Of a stretch of 64,000 nt of DNA, positions 16,672 through 24,728 are shown piece after piece. A program made the translations under genes and the position numbers. Each line of letters opens with the position of its first letter. The first letter of the stretch is position 1. The notes under the pieces were generated by a model. The model had not been told where the DNA came from and made no database searches. It was given only the letters and a program-made list of their open reading frames with translations. Source of the DNA: Geobacter sp. UBA698 (GTDB taxonomy: Bacteria > Desulfobacterota > Desulfuromonadia > Geobacterales > Pseudopelobacteraceae); assembly GCA_002298925.1 (NCBI GenBank), contig DBMM01000065.1, positions 40,017 through 104,016 on the forward strand, given 5' to 3'.

Positions 16672-17967
16672 ATGCCAACGAAAACGAACACCACACGGAA
16701 CTGGACCATCATGGTCTATCTGGCCGGCGACAACAACCTGGACAGCGCCGGGGTTGTCGATCTGAACGAGATGAAGACGGTCGGCAGCAGTGACCAGATC
16801 GCCGTCCTGGCCCAGTTCGACCGGTCCGGCGCGAAGGGAGCCACGGTCCGCTATTGCCTCAAGAAAGGGACTCCGCTTGCCAAGGACGCCGTGCAGACCC
16901 TGGGGGAGACCAACATGGGAGACCCCAAGGTGCTGGAGGATTTCGTTACCTGGGGTGTCAGCAACTATCCGGCCCAACATTACCTGCTGGTGCTCTGGAA
17001 CCATGGCGCCGGCTGGGATGACGCCAACCTCTACCAGGGGGATGTCTTCAGCGGGACAAAGCCGCCGGTTTCCCGCAAGAGCCAGCCGATCGTCACCCGC
17101 GGGGCCGTTTCAGACAGCGACGCCAAGGTGCTGCCCCAGGCCCAGGCCCGGGCCGCCATCAGGCGCACCAGCCGGGCCCTGTTCAGCTCCACGGTGGCAG
17201 CCGCCGTCAAAGACCGGGGCATCGCCTTCGACGACCAGGCCCAGGATTTCCTCGACAACATCGAACTGAAGAAGGTGTTGGCCGCCATCAAGAAGAAGCT
17301 CACCCACAAGATCGACATCGTCGGGATGGACGCCTGCCTGATGAGCATGGTGGAGGTGGCCTACCAGATGCGCGATGCGGCCGACTTCAGCGTCGGTTCC
17401 GAAGAGTCCGAGCCGGGTGAAGGGTGGCCCTACGACCGCATCCTCAAGGCCCTGGCCGCCAAGCCGGCCATGACCCCGGAGGAGTTTTCCAAAACCATCG
17501 TCACAGAATATATGGCCTCCTACAAGGCCAGCGACAACGTCACCCAGTCAGCCGTCAAGCTGGCCGGGCTCAAGCCCCTGGCTACCGCCGTGGACGGGCT
17601 GGCCAAGGCCCTCAAAACCATCCTGGCCGACGCCACCGCCCGCACCGCCCTGATCAACGCCCGGGCCCAGGTCCAGGAATACAGCCGCCCCTACGACGAC
17701 TACTGCGACCTGCTCGACCTCTGCGATCTGCTGGACAAAGGGGTCAACAACCCGACCGTCAAAACCGCCTGCGCCGAAGTCAGACAGGCCGCCGCAGCCG
17801 CCATCATCGCCACCGGCTGCAAGGGTGCGACCGTCGACAACTCCCGGGGACTCTCGATCTACTTCCCCAAACGCAAGCTCTCGCCGCTCTACAAGACGCT
17901 GGATTTCACCAAGAAAAGTTCGTGGGACGAGTTTCTGGTGGCGTATCTGGCGGGGCTGGGGCACTGA
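16672..17967 (+). CDS. Clostripain-family (C11) cysteine protease
   Basis: A 431-residue caspase-fold peptidase of family C11. The N-terminus WTIMVYLAGDNNL is the family start. The catalytic His is H111 in LWNHGAGW and the catalytic Cys is C222 in IDIVGMDACLMSM, followed by SEESEPGEGWPY. No signal peptide is seen, so it is probably cytoplasmic, unlike secreted clostripain. Such cytoplasmic C11 proteins in islands of TIR and STAND genes may act as caspase-like executioners; this is inference. It has its own promoter and is not overlapped by neighbours. Confidence 0.88.
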   Translation: MPTKTNTTRNWTIMVYLAGDNNLDSAGVVDLNEMKTVGSSDQIAVLAQFDRSGAKGATVRYCLKKGTPLAKDAVQTLGETNMGDPKVLEDFVTWGVSNYPAQHYLLVLWNHGAGWDDANLYQGDVFSGTKPPVSRKSQPIVTRGAVSDSDAKVLPQAQARAAIRRTSRALFSSTVAAAVKDRGIAFDDQAQDFLDNIELKKVLAAIKKKLTHKIDIVGMDACLMSMVEVAYQMRDAADFSVGSEESEPGEGWPYDRILKALAAKPAMTPEEFSKTIVTEYMASYKASDNVTQSAVKLAGLKPLATAVDGLAKALKTILADATARTALINARAQVQEYSRPYDDYCDLLDLCDLLDKGVNNPTVKTACAEVRQAAAAAIIATGCKGATVDNSRGLSIYFPKRKLSPLYKTLDFTKKSSWDEFLVAYLAGLGH

Positions 17968-18037
17968 GAGGGGGATTATACGGAGACGTATCTCAGCGCG
18001 CCCTCCAATACTTGGTTGGAATCAATAGGGAGTCACC

Positions 18038-20008
18038 ATGAAACCTCACGCCTTTGTCGCCATGCCCTTTGGCTCCAAACCGGACGCTTCCGGTCAGATC
18101 ATCGATTTCAACCGCGTCTATGGCGAGTACATCAAACCGGCGCTGGAAGCAGCGGGACTGGAGGTGTTTCGGGCCGACGAGGAGCAGCGCGCCGGCGACA
18201 TCCGCACCGACATGTTCCAGGAACTGCTGATCGCCGATCTCGTGGTGGCCGATCTCACCCTGGACAACCCCAACGTCTGGTACGAACTGGGGGTGAGGCA
18301 TGCGCTGCGTGCCCGCGGCGTAGTACTGGTGCAGGGGCCCCGACCGAACCAGCCGTTTGACATATATACCGACCGGAAGCTGCGTTACTCTCTCCGGGAC
18401 GGCGCCCCCGATCCGGCTTCGCTAACGGCCGAACGCGATGCGCTTACCAAAATGGCCCGCGAGACAATGGCGACCTCGACACGCCGCAAGGTCAGCCCGG
18501 TTTTCCAACTCATCCCGAACCTTGAACAACCGGAATGGCGCAGACTGTTGCTGGCCGAACGCAACGAATTCAGCGATGCCTATGAAGCCTGGGCCAGCCG
18601 GATGGAAATTGCCCGCCAGAAGAACCGGCCCGGCGACATCCTGCTTCTGGCCGAAGAGACCCCCATCCGTGCCCTGCATCTGGAAGCCCGGCGCGCTGCC
18701 GGCAACGCACTGCTCAAGCTCAAACGATACGATTTCGCGCTGGAACAGTTCGAGACCGCGCTGGCCATCGATCCCGACGACAAACCCAGCCGGGAAAAGA
18801 AGGCGGTCTGCCTCGGCCGCCTCGGTCGCTACGAAGAAGCGCGTGAATGGGTACGGAGCCGGCTTACCGGAGACTACCCGAGCGATCCGGAATGCTGGTC
18901 CCTTGCCGGCCGCGTCGAAAAGGACAACTGGATTTCACGCTGGTGCCAGCCAGAGCTGACCCCGGCACAGATGCGCGAGGCAGCCATCAACGAGGACGCC
19001 GCCCTTGCCGAAGCGATCGAGCCCTATTCCAAAGCCTTTATTGCCGACCCGTCGCACCACTATTCCGGCATCAATGCGCTCACGTTGAACCTGCTGCGCC
19101 GCCACCTCGGGGGCGAGACCAATCCGACAGTCATCGACAACCTGACCGGCGGCGTGCTCTGGGCCTCCCTCACCGCACAGGAGCGTGAACACAAGGACTA
19201 CTGGGCCCGTGCTAGTTACGCCGAACTCTGCCTGATGGTCAATCCGCTGGAAACCATCCGGAAGGAATACGGAGCCACCGTAGCGGCCGCCAACCGCGAC
19301 TGGTTCGCCCTCGACTCAACCCGACAGACCCTCACCCTGCTGCGAAATCTTGAGTTCCGACCAGCAGAAACGGCGGTCGCCCTGGCTATCGTCGACCGCG
19401 AGATCGCCCGCATTGTTTCGCCATTCGAGCCGCGCCAGGTTTTCCTCTTCAGCGGTCACATGATGGATGCCCCCGATCGCCCCACGCCACGCTTCCCCGC
19501 AGAAAAAGAGACGACCGCCGCCGAGAAGATCGCCGCCGCACTGGATGCCTTAGGCGCCGGACCCGGCGATCTCGCCCTCACCCAGGGAGCCAGCGGGGGC
19601 GATATCCTGTTTCTCGAAGCCTGCCGCGAACGTGGAGTGCGCCTGCACCTGCTGCTGCCGCTGGAAGAGCCGGAGTTCATCGAACGCTCCATCCTCCCCT
19701 CTGTCAACGGCGAGAAATGGCGGGAGCGCTTCTACGTTCTGAAGTCCGGATTAACAGATGCCCCCCGCATCATGCCTGCGGAACTCGGTCCGCTGCCCAG
19801 ATCCGTTGGCGAAGAAGAGGCTAATCCCTTCGAGCGCTGCAACCTCTGGCTGCTCTATACCGCACTGGCCTGGGGCTTGGACAAGGTGCGTTTCATCTGT
19901 CTCTGGAACGGTGGCGGCGGCGACGGACCGGGGGGAACGGCGCACATGTACAATGAGGTAAAACGGCGTACCGGCAGGGTAACCTGGATCGACAGCCGAA
20001 ATCTCTAA
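18038..20008 (+). CDS. MPFG/TIR-like domain - TPR - SLOG-like protein
   Basis: A 656-residue multidomain protein. Residues 1-110 form a Rossmann-like domain starting HAFVAMPFGSK, with GDIRTDMFQELLIADLVVADL and WYELGVRHALR, a family related to nucleoside deoxyribosyltransferase/TIR-like folds. The middle (about 200-450) is helical with TPR units (ALLKLKRYDFALEQFETAL). The C-terminal part (about 465-600) has VFLFSGHM and QGASGGDILFLEAC, resembling SLOG nucleotide-binding domains. It may make or sense a nucleotide signal; this is inferred from the fold only. A decayed relative of its N-terminal domain lies at 21942. The start has GGGAG before the ATG. Confidence 0.7.
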   Translation: MKPHAFVAMPFGSKPDASGQIIDFNRVYGEYIKPALEAAGLEVFRADEEQRAGDIRTDMFQELLIADLVVADLTLDNPNVWYELGVRHALRARGVVLVQGPRPNQPFDIYTDRKLRYSLRDGAPDPASLTAERDALTKMARETMATSTRRKVSPVFQLIPNLEQPEWRRLLLAERNEFSDAYEAWASRMEIARQKNRPGDILLLAEETPIRALHLEARRAAGNALLKLKRYDFALEQFETALAIDPDDKPSREKKAVCLGRLGRYEEAREWVRSRLTGDYPSDPECWSLAGRVEKDNWISRWCQPELTPAQMREAAINEDAALAEAIEPYSKAFIADPSHHYSGINALTLNLLRRHLGGETNPTVIDNLTGGVLWASLTAQEREHKDYWARASYAELCLMVNPLETIRKEYGATVAAANRDWFALDSTRQTLTLLRNLEFRPAETAVALAIVDREIARIVSPFEPRQVFLFSGHMMDAPDRPTPRFPAEKETTAAEKIAAALDALGAGPGDLALTQGASGGDILFLEACRERGVRLHLLLPLEEPEFIERSILPSVNGEKWRERFYVLKSGLTDAPRIMPAELGPLPRSVGEEEANPFERCNLWLLYTALAWGLDKVRFICLWNGGGGDGPGGTAHMYNEVKRRTGRVTWIDSRNL

Positions 20009-20064
20009 CTGCGCAGATAAATTCACATCATCAACAGAACAAAACCCTCAAAAAGGAGCAGACC

Positions 20065-21177
20065 ATGACACTCGAAGAGAGAATCAAGAAAACAGGACAG
20101 AAGAAGATCCTCACCCTTGACGGCGGCGGCATCCGCGGGATGATGACCGTGGAGGTGCTGGCCGGCATCGAAAAGATCCTGCGGGACAAGCAGAATAACG
20201 ACAAGCTGGTCCTGGCCGACTGGTTCGACTTCTTCGCGGGAACCAGCACCGGCGCCATCGTCGCCACCTGCCTTTCTCTGGGGATGTCAACCGACGAGAT
20301 CCGCAGTTTCTACCTTGCCAGCGGCAGGGAGATGTTCGACAAGGCCTTTCTCCTCAAGCGCTTCCGCTACAAGTATGAAGACGAGAAACTGGCCGGAAAG
20401 CTCAAGGAAGTCTTTGGTGCTGATACGACCCTCGGCAGCTCTAAGCTCAAGACGCTGCTGATGATGGTCATGCGTAACGCCACCACCGACTCCCCCTGGC
20501 CGCTATCCAACAACCCCGGCGCCAAATACAACCAGCCTGACCGCGCCGACTGCAACCTGAAGCTCCCGCTCTGGCAATTGGTGCGGGCCAGCACCGCCGC
20601 GCCGGTCTATTTCCCGCCGGAGGTCATCGACATCAAAACCCACCAGTTCGTCTTTGTCGACGGTGGCATCACCACCTACAACAACCCCTCCTTCCAGGCC
20701 TTCCTGATGGCCACCGTGGAACCCTACAACCTCAATTGGGAGGCGGGCGAAGACAAGCTGCTGATCGTCTCGGTCGGAACCGGCACCAGCCCCGAGGCCA
20801 ATTCTGACCTGAATCCGGAAGAAATGAACCTGATCTACAACGCCGGCTCGATCCCCTCAGCACTTATGTACGCTGCTCTCAACGAGCAGGACTTCCTCTG
20901 CCGGACTTTCGGCAACTGTCTGGCCGGTGATCCCCTCGACCGGGAGGTGGGCGACATGATCGGCAAGAAGGGACCGGTCATACCCAAGCTCTTCACCTAC
21001 CTGCGCTACAACGCCGAGCTTACCCGGGGGGGACTCGAACTCCTTGGTCTTCCCGAGATCGAACCGAAGAACGTTCAGAAACTCGATTCGACAGAGCATA
21101 TCAGGGAACTGCAGCGGGTCGGACAGGCAGTATTTGAAAAGAAAGTTAGAGCAGAACACTTTTCGGCTTTCACATAA
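20065..21177 (+). CDS. Patatin-like phospholipase
   Basis: A 370-residue cytoplasmic patatin. The oxyanion motif is GGGIRG at 20-25, the nucleophile is S61 in GTSTG at 59-63, and the catalytic Asp is D199 in VDGG. All catalytic parts are intact. Patatins of this size act as phospholipases, and in CBASS (CapV) they are switched on by cyclic nucleotides. No CD-NTase, E1/E2 or JAB gene is present in this window, so a CBASS assignment is not supported. AAAAAGGAG precedes the ATG. The TIR-like gene starts 10 bases after the stop and is likely in the same operon. Confidence 0.9.
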   Translation: MTLEERIKKTGQKKILTLDGGGIRGMMTVEVLAGIEKILRDKQNNDKLVLADWFDFFAGTSTGAIVATCLSLGMSTDEIRSFYLASGREMFDKAFLLKRFRYKYEDEKLAGKLKEVFGADTTLGSSKLKTLLMMVMRNATTDSPWPLSNNPGAKYNQPDRADCNLKLPLWQLVRASTAAPVYFPPEVIDIKTHQFVFVDGGITTYNNPSFQAFLMATVEPYNLNWEAGEDKLLIVSVGTGTSPEANSDLNPEEMNLIYNAGSIPSALMYAALNEQDFLCRTFGNCLAGDPLDREVGDMIGKKGPVIPKLFTYLRYNAELTRGGLELLGLPEIEPKNVQKLDSTEHIRELQRVGQAVFEKKVRAEHFSAFT

Positions 21178-21187
21178 GGGGGGTGCA

Positions 21188-21904
21188 ATGAAGATATTTC
21201 TTGCTTTCGCTTTTCGCGATGAAGACAAAGAATGTGTCAGCAATTTGAAACAATTGCTCACAAGTCATGACATAGAGATCCTTACAGGAGAAAATCTTGG
21301 TGGGGAAACACTTACTCCAGCTGTGAAAGAAGAAATTGAAAAATCTGATGCACTCGTTGCAGTGCTCACCCAACGGCAAAGTTTGTCAGCTGGTGGATGG
21401 ACAACACATCAATGGGTGGTCGATGAACTTAACCATGCCTATGGAAAGGGGAAAATGGCAATTGCACTCTTGGAAAGTGATATCTCCCTGCAAGGAATGG
21501 CACAATCGCATCACCACATCCATCTTGATAAATCCAATCAAATCAAATCGTTTCTAGAACTTTCCCAGACAATCGGCAGATGGAAGAGTAAACTTGGCAG
21601 TACTCTTAAATTCCAGATATTGCCTCCTAGCCTTGCTGCTCGCCTCGCCAGCGGAGATTCAACGATTGAATGTAAATACAGGCTATGGATTAAAGGAGTC
21701 CCGGATAAGGCTGACTGGAAATCTGCTAACGAAGCTAGAATAGCCCCGGAAGATTTTGCAACATTTGCTTATGTGGACGGCGTACAGGACAATCAGCTGG
21801 TACAGTTGAGGGTAGTGGATAATGGTAATGAATGGCTATCACCGGCAAAGTCCCAATGGACGCAGATTGAACTGAGCCAAAAGTTACCCGAACAGCCGAA
21901 GTAA
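21188..21904 (+). CDS. TIR-like domain protein
   Basis: A 238-residue protein. Residues 1-130 look like a TIR/TIR-like fold: strand KIFLAFAFRDED, then SDALVAVLTQ, then WVVDEL with the candidate catalytic glutamate E80. The C-terminal 100 residues are a separate, unrecognised domain with WIKGVPD. I chose ATG 21188, preceded by GGGGGG; a longer open frame begins inside the patatin gene but has no signal. Its base composition is clearly more AT-rich than the patatin gene before it, suggesting a different origin. It may be the sensor or effector partner of the patatin. Confidence 0.65.
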   Translation: MKIFLAFAFRDEDKECVSNLKQLLTSHDIEILTGENLGGETLTPAVKEEIEKSDALVAVLTQRQSLSAGGWTTHQWVVDELNHAYGKGKMAIALLESDISLQGMAQSHHHIHLDKSNQIKSFLELSQTIGRWKSKLGSTLKFQILPPSLAARLASGDSTIECKYRLWIKGVPDKADWKSANEARIAPEDFATFAYVDGVQDNQLVQLRVVDNGNEWLSPAKSQWTQIELSQKLPEQPK

Positions 21905-21941
21905 GGAGTTCAGGTATTACTATCAAAACAGGAAATGCCTC

Positions 21942-22180
21942 ATGAACGCCTTCATTGTCCACCCCATCGGGCAAAAAGCAGAAATCGGTTTTACAAAGCT
22001 GAGAAGCAGCTGATCCGGCGGTCCTTCCGGGCAGCGGGTATCAAGTCGTTAACAGCGGCAGTGATTCACGCGGCGGGCAAAATCCGCAACGATATATTCT
22101 AACTGCTCTTACCGCCGATCTGGTCATAGTCTACCTGAAATGCCTTACTCTCCGCAAACCCGCGCAGCGCTGTCGGATTT
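21942..22180 (+). pseudogene. Frameshifted remnant of an MPFG/TIR-like gene
   Basis: An ATG start reads MNAFIVHPIGQKAEIGF, then a frame change continues as KAEKQLIRR and RAAGIKSLT, then GKIRNDIF-stop, and a further shift gives LTADLVIV. The order and spacing match the intact protein at 18038: FVAMPFG, YIKPALEAAG, GDIRTDMF and IADLVVAD. At least two frameshifts and a stop break it, and the rest of the gene is gone. It shows that a second member of this family once sat beside the TIR-like gene. Confidence 0.65.
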
Positions 22181-22219
22181 TATTGTGATAAGCACCGTAT
22201 AAGGAACGGGGTAAACTCA

Positions 22220-22561
22220 ATGGCAGCCGCATCATTCAATCCGGAGCACAAAGACCTGCTCGACGGTTTGCTCCTCCCCATTCCGGGAGTCAGGGCGGGG
22301 AAGATGTTCGGCTATCCCGCCTACTTCAAAGGCCGCAAGCTTTTCGCCTGCGTCTACGAAGATGGCGTCGGGATCAAGGTACCGGAGGATCTGGCCGAGC
22401 GGCTTCTCTCCCGCCCCGACGTGAGCCCCTTCCGCCCCATGGGGAAGCCGAAGATGCACAACTGGGTGCAAATCACCCATGGGAATTCGGCGGAATATCG
22501 TACAGATGCGGAGGTGTTTTATGCCGCCGTGCGGTTTGTGGCGGCGTTAGAGGATACATAA
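22220..22561 (+). CDS. TfoX N-terminal domain family protein
   Basis: A 113-residue protein whose core reads GKMFGYPAYFKGRKLFACVYEDGVGIKV in order, the TfoX/Sxy N-terminal domain pattern (MFG, glycine turn, F-A then a K-rich strand). It has no C-terminal TfoX domain. Single-domain relatives are common and of unknown role, so a competence function should not be assumed. It lies among degraded genes but is itself intact. The ribosome binding site is weak. Confidence 0.7.
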   Translation: MAAASFNPEHKDLLDGLLLPIPGVRAGKMFGYPAYFKGRKLFACVYEDGVGIKVPEDLAERLLSRPDVSPFRPMGKPKMHNWVQITHGNSAEYRTDAEVFYAAVRFVAALEDT

Positions 22562-22699
22562 ACGCTTAAGCTCTCCTTGAAGATCACACCGATAACAACC
22601 CAAACCTAAGCTGGAAAAATTCCTCGATACTCGGTTGTGACGGACAAGAGAAGAGAACGCGAGGCGCAGGCAAGAGAAAAGACTATCAAGGTTCAGGTA

Positions 22700-22862
22700 G
22701 AAATCATGTGGGGAGTTCCGAGGACCTTATTAAAACAACGAACGCTCAGATTTTCTACAATACTGTTCCACATTACTCCCAAAACTTCCCCTGCAAACCG
22801 AAACCTTCGAACGCATCGCCAAGGCAATCATCGACATCTGCTCCACCTGGAAATGGTTATGA
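22700..22862 (+). pseudogene. Degraded gene fragment in a gene-poor stretch
   Basis: Between 22562 and 23112 no intact gene is convincing. Two protein-like segments in different frames line up: VGSSEDLIKTT around 22708, then SDFLQYCSTLLPKLPLQTET and ERIAKAIIDICSTWKWL ending at a stop at 22862. They look like a gene 3' end broken by a frameshift. Downstream (about 23000-23088) a third frame reads FIYALATLSLFLPIGCTAK, which resembles a lipoprotein signal but has no good start codon. The parent families were not recognised. Confidence 0.4.
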
Positions 22863-23112
22863 AAATCATCCAGCTCTTCATCTTCCACGTCTTTCAAAGA
22901 AAATCATCATATACAGTTGCTTTGCCCGTATGCAGACGGAGACAACCATGAACAACAAGAACATAGACTGCACAAGAATTCAGCCTCTGAAAACCCTTTC
23001 ATTTATGCACTTGCGACGCTATCGCTTTTTCTACCCATTGGCTGCACCGCCAAGACCGGGAATAGCGAGCTGCGTTCAAACAACATAAACTGACCTGGAG
23101 TGGAGGATATTC

Positions 23113-24153
23113 ATGTCCGATGTGTTTATCAGTTACGCCAGCGAAGACCGGGAGCGGGCCCGTACTTTGGCTGCCTCGCTGGAGGGGCGCGGGTGGTCTG
23201 TTTGGTGGGATCGCAAGATCGTGCCCGGTCAGAGTTTCGACCAGGTAATCGAACACGAACTCGAGACGGCAAAGAGTGTTGTTGTGCTCTGGTCGCAAAA
23301 CTCTGCCGCCAGCGAGTGGGTCAAGAATGAGGCCGCTTCGGCTGCCGAACGGGGCGTTCTGGTGCCTGCACTGATAGACAATGTCAAAATCCCGTTGGAG
23401 TTCCGGCGCAAACAGACCGCTGACCTGACCGACTTCAGTGGTGACAATTCACATAGCGGATTTCAGGCCTTATGCGACGGCATTTCCACCGCCATAACCG
23501 GTGTGGCACCGACTCCTGTTCCTTCTCCACCAGCGACAGTGTTTCGCTGGAACCGTCTCTGGGTGACAGGAGTAGCGCTCTTTTTCGCGATTGCCATCGG
23601 CTTAGGACTTTACCTTGCGAGCAACCGCAAGGGGTCAGAAGTCATCATCCCTCATAAACCACAGGAGAGAGAGATCGCATCTACTGGGGCCGTAAGCAAC
23701 GAGGTATTCAACCGCTTGAACCAGGCCCAGTGGAAAGGGTTGGAAATGCTGAGCCAAGGCAGACCGGAAGCATTGGAACAGATCGAAAAAACATTGAAAG
23801 AAGCCGACGAAGCCGTCAGGACGTTTCCCCAGCAAGCAAGATTCCATGAGTTGAAGGGTTATTTACAGAAAGACGTTTATCAGAGTCCAGGAGCAAAAAG
23901 CCTACTAACCAATGAGGTACGTCGCCAGTACCTCACACAGGCCCGGACATCCGCGGAGCAGGCGCTGCAGATCAATCCGGACAGTGCCAGCGCCCACAAT
24001 CTGATGGGAAACGTACTCTATTTCGAAGAAAATTGCGGCGAAGCCATCAGGGAATATGATCTCGCACTGCGGTTGAACCGCAACGAAGGATATCAAAGTG
24101 TCATTGAAGGGGACAAGGAAGCTGCCGTCGCATGTGCCAAGCGGGGGAGATGA
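23113..24153 (+). CDS. TIR domain - transmembrane - TPR protein
   Basis: A 346-residue protein. The TIR domain (1-130) has DVFISYASEDRERA, VWWDRKIVPGQSF and the conserved WVKNEAA with catalytic-type glutamate E73. A Pro-rich linker leads to one transmembrane helix at about 150-170 and a C-terminal TPR region (about 200-330; SAHNLMGNVLYFEENCGEAI). This is a membrane-anchored TIR, probably with NADase activity or TIR-TIR recruitment. It begins 12 bases after a GGAGTGGAGG stretch. It lies in the TIR-rich island, but no enzyme partner is directly linked. Confidence 0.88.
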   Translation: MSDVFISYASEDRERARTLAASLEGRGWSVWWDRKIVPGQSFDQVIEHELETAKSVVVLWSQNSAASEWVKNEAASAAERGVLVPALIDNVKIPLEFRRKQTADLTDFSGDNSHSGFQALCDGISTAITGVAPTPVPSPPATVFRWNRLWVTGVALFFAIAIGLGLYLASNRKGSEVIIPHKPQEREIASTGAVSNEVFNRLNQAQWKGLEMLSQGRPEALEQIEKTLKEADEAVRTFPQQARFHELKGYLQKDVYQSPGAKSLLTNEVRRQYLTQARTSAEQALQINPDSASAHNLMGNVLYFEENCGEAIREYDLALRLNRNEGYQSVIEGDKEAAVACAKRGR

Positions 24154-24212
24154 GGCTAATGGGTTGAGGAAAAAGGTGGAAGGATTAAGGAAAATAATTT
24201 CCCATTCGAGCG

Positions 24213-24443
24213 ATGATCCCGCAGCCTTCCCAAACGCTCACTGAAAAAATCACCATGCCACTGAAAGAAAAGCAAGACTTCATCAAGGACAAAAGCGCCG
24301 ACATGACGGTTACGGAAAGAAACCTGCAGCTCTCGGCAACCCTCGCCAAGGCCCCGAACGTGAATCGCAACATTTCCAGGATCGAGCGCGTCACCGAGGG
24401 GACCCCGGGCTGGACAATCTTCTACTGGAGCGGCACATCATAA
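24213..24443 (+). CDS. Small hypothetical protein
   Basis: A 76-residue open frame; the alternative start at 24255 gives 62 residues (MPLKEKQDF). The protein is charged, ends in TPGWTIFYWSGTS, and has no recognised domain, signal or helix pattern. No clear ribosome binding site is visible. It stops right at a REP-like palindrome cluster. It may be a genuine small gene or a leftover fragment. Confidence 0.35.
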   Translation: MIPQPSQTLTEKITMPLKEKQDFIKDKSADMTVTERNLQLSATLAKAPNVNRNISRIERVTEGTPGWTIFYWSGTS

Positions 24444-24444
24444 T

Positions 24445-24599
24445 CCCGTGGTTTACACCACGGGCTGTAATCTACCGCCCTTTCAGGGCTTATAACTCAA
24501 ACCCCGAAGGGGTGGCATGATATAGCCCGTGGTATCAACCACGGGAGTGTCAACCACGGGTAAATTGTACAACCACAACATATTCAGCCCCAACGGGGC
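24445..24599. repeat. Cluster of REP-like palindromes
   Basis: At least five short palindromes lie in 155 bases: CCCGTGG...CCACGGG at 24445-24464, GCCC...GGGC at 24477-24489, ACCCCGAAGGGGT at 24501-24513, CCCGTGG...CCACGGG at 24526-24545, and GCCCCAACGGGGC at 24587-24599, plus one orphan half CCACGGG near 24553. The first and fourth share the same arms. The pattern resembles REP/BIME-type elements mobilised in trans by Y1 transposases; none is seen here. The remaining gap to 24728 has an AGTCTA...TAGACT inverted pair at 24680-24703 just before the next gene. Confidence 0.65.
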
Positions 24600-24728
24600 G
24601 ACAGAATACCGATTGTCCAAGGGGAACCTCCATGAGCAACTGCTGGAGCTCTATGACCTTGTGGTTAATTCGTTTTTTTAGTCTAAACTTATCCATATAG
24701 ACTGCTGCAATCCCAGGAGGAACAGACC

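Noticed and set aside
20065..21177. CBASS assignment for the patatin gene
   Set aside because: The patatin is CapV-like, but no CD-NTase, E1/E2, JAB or HORMA gene is present in the window.
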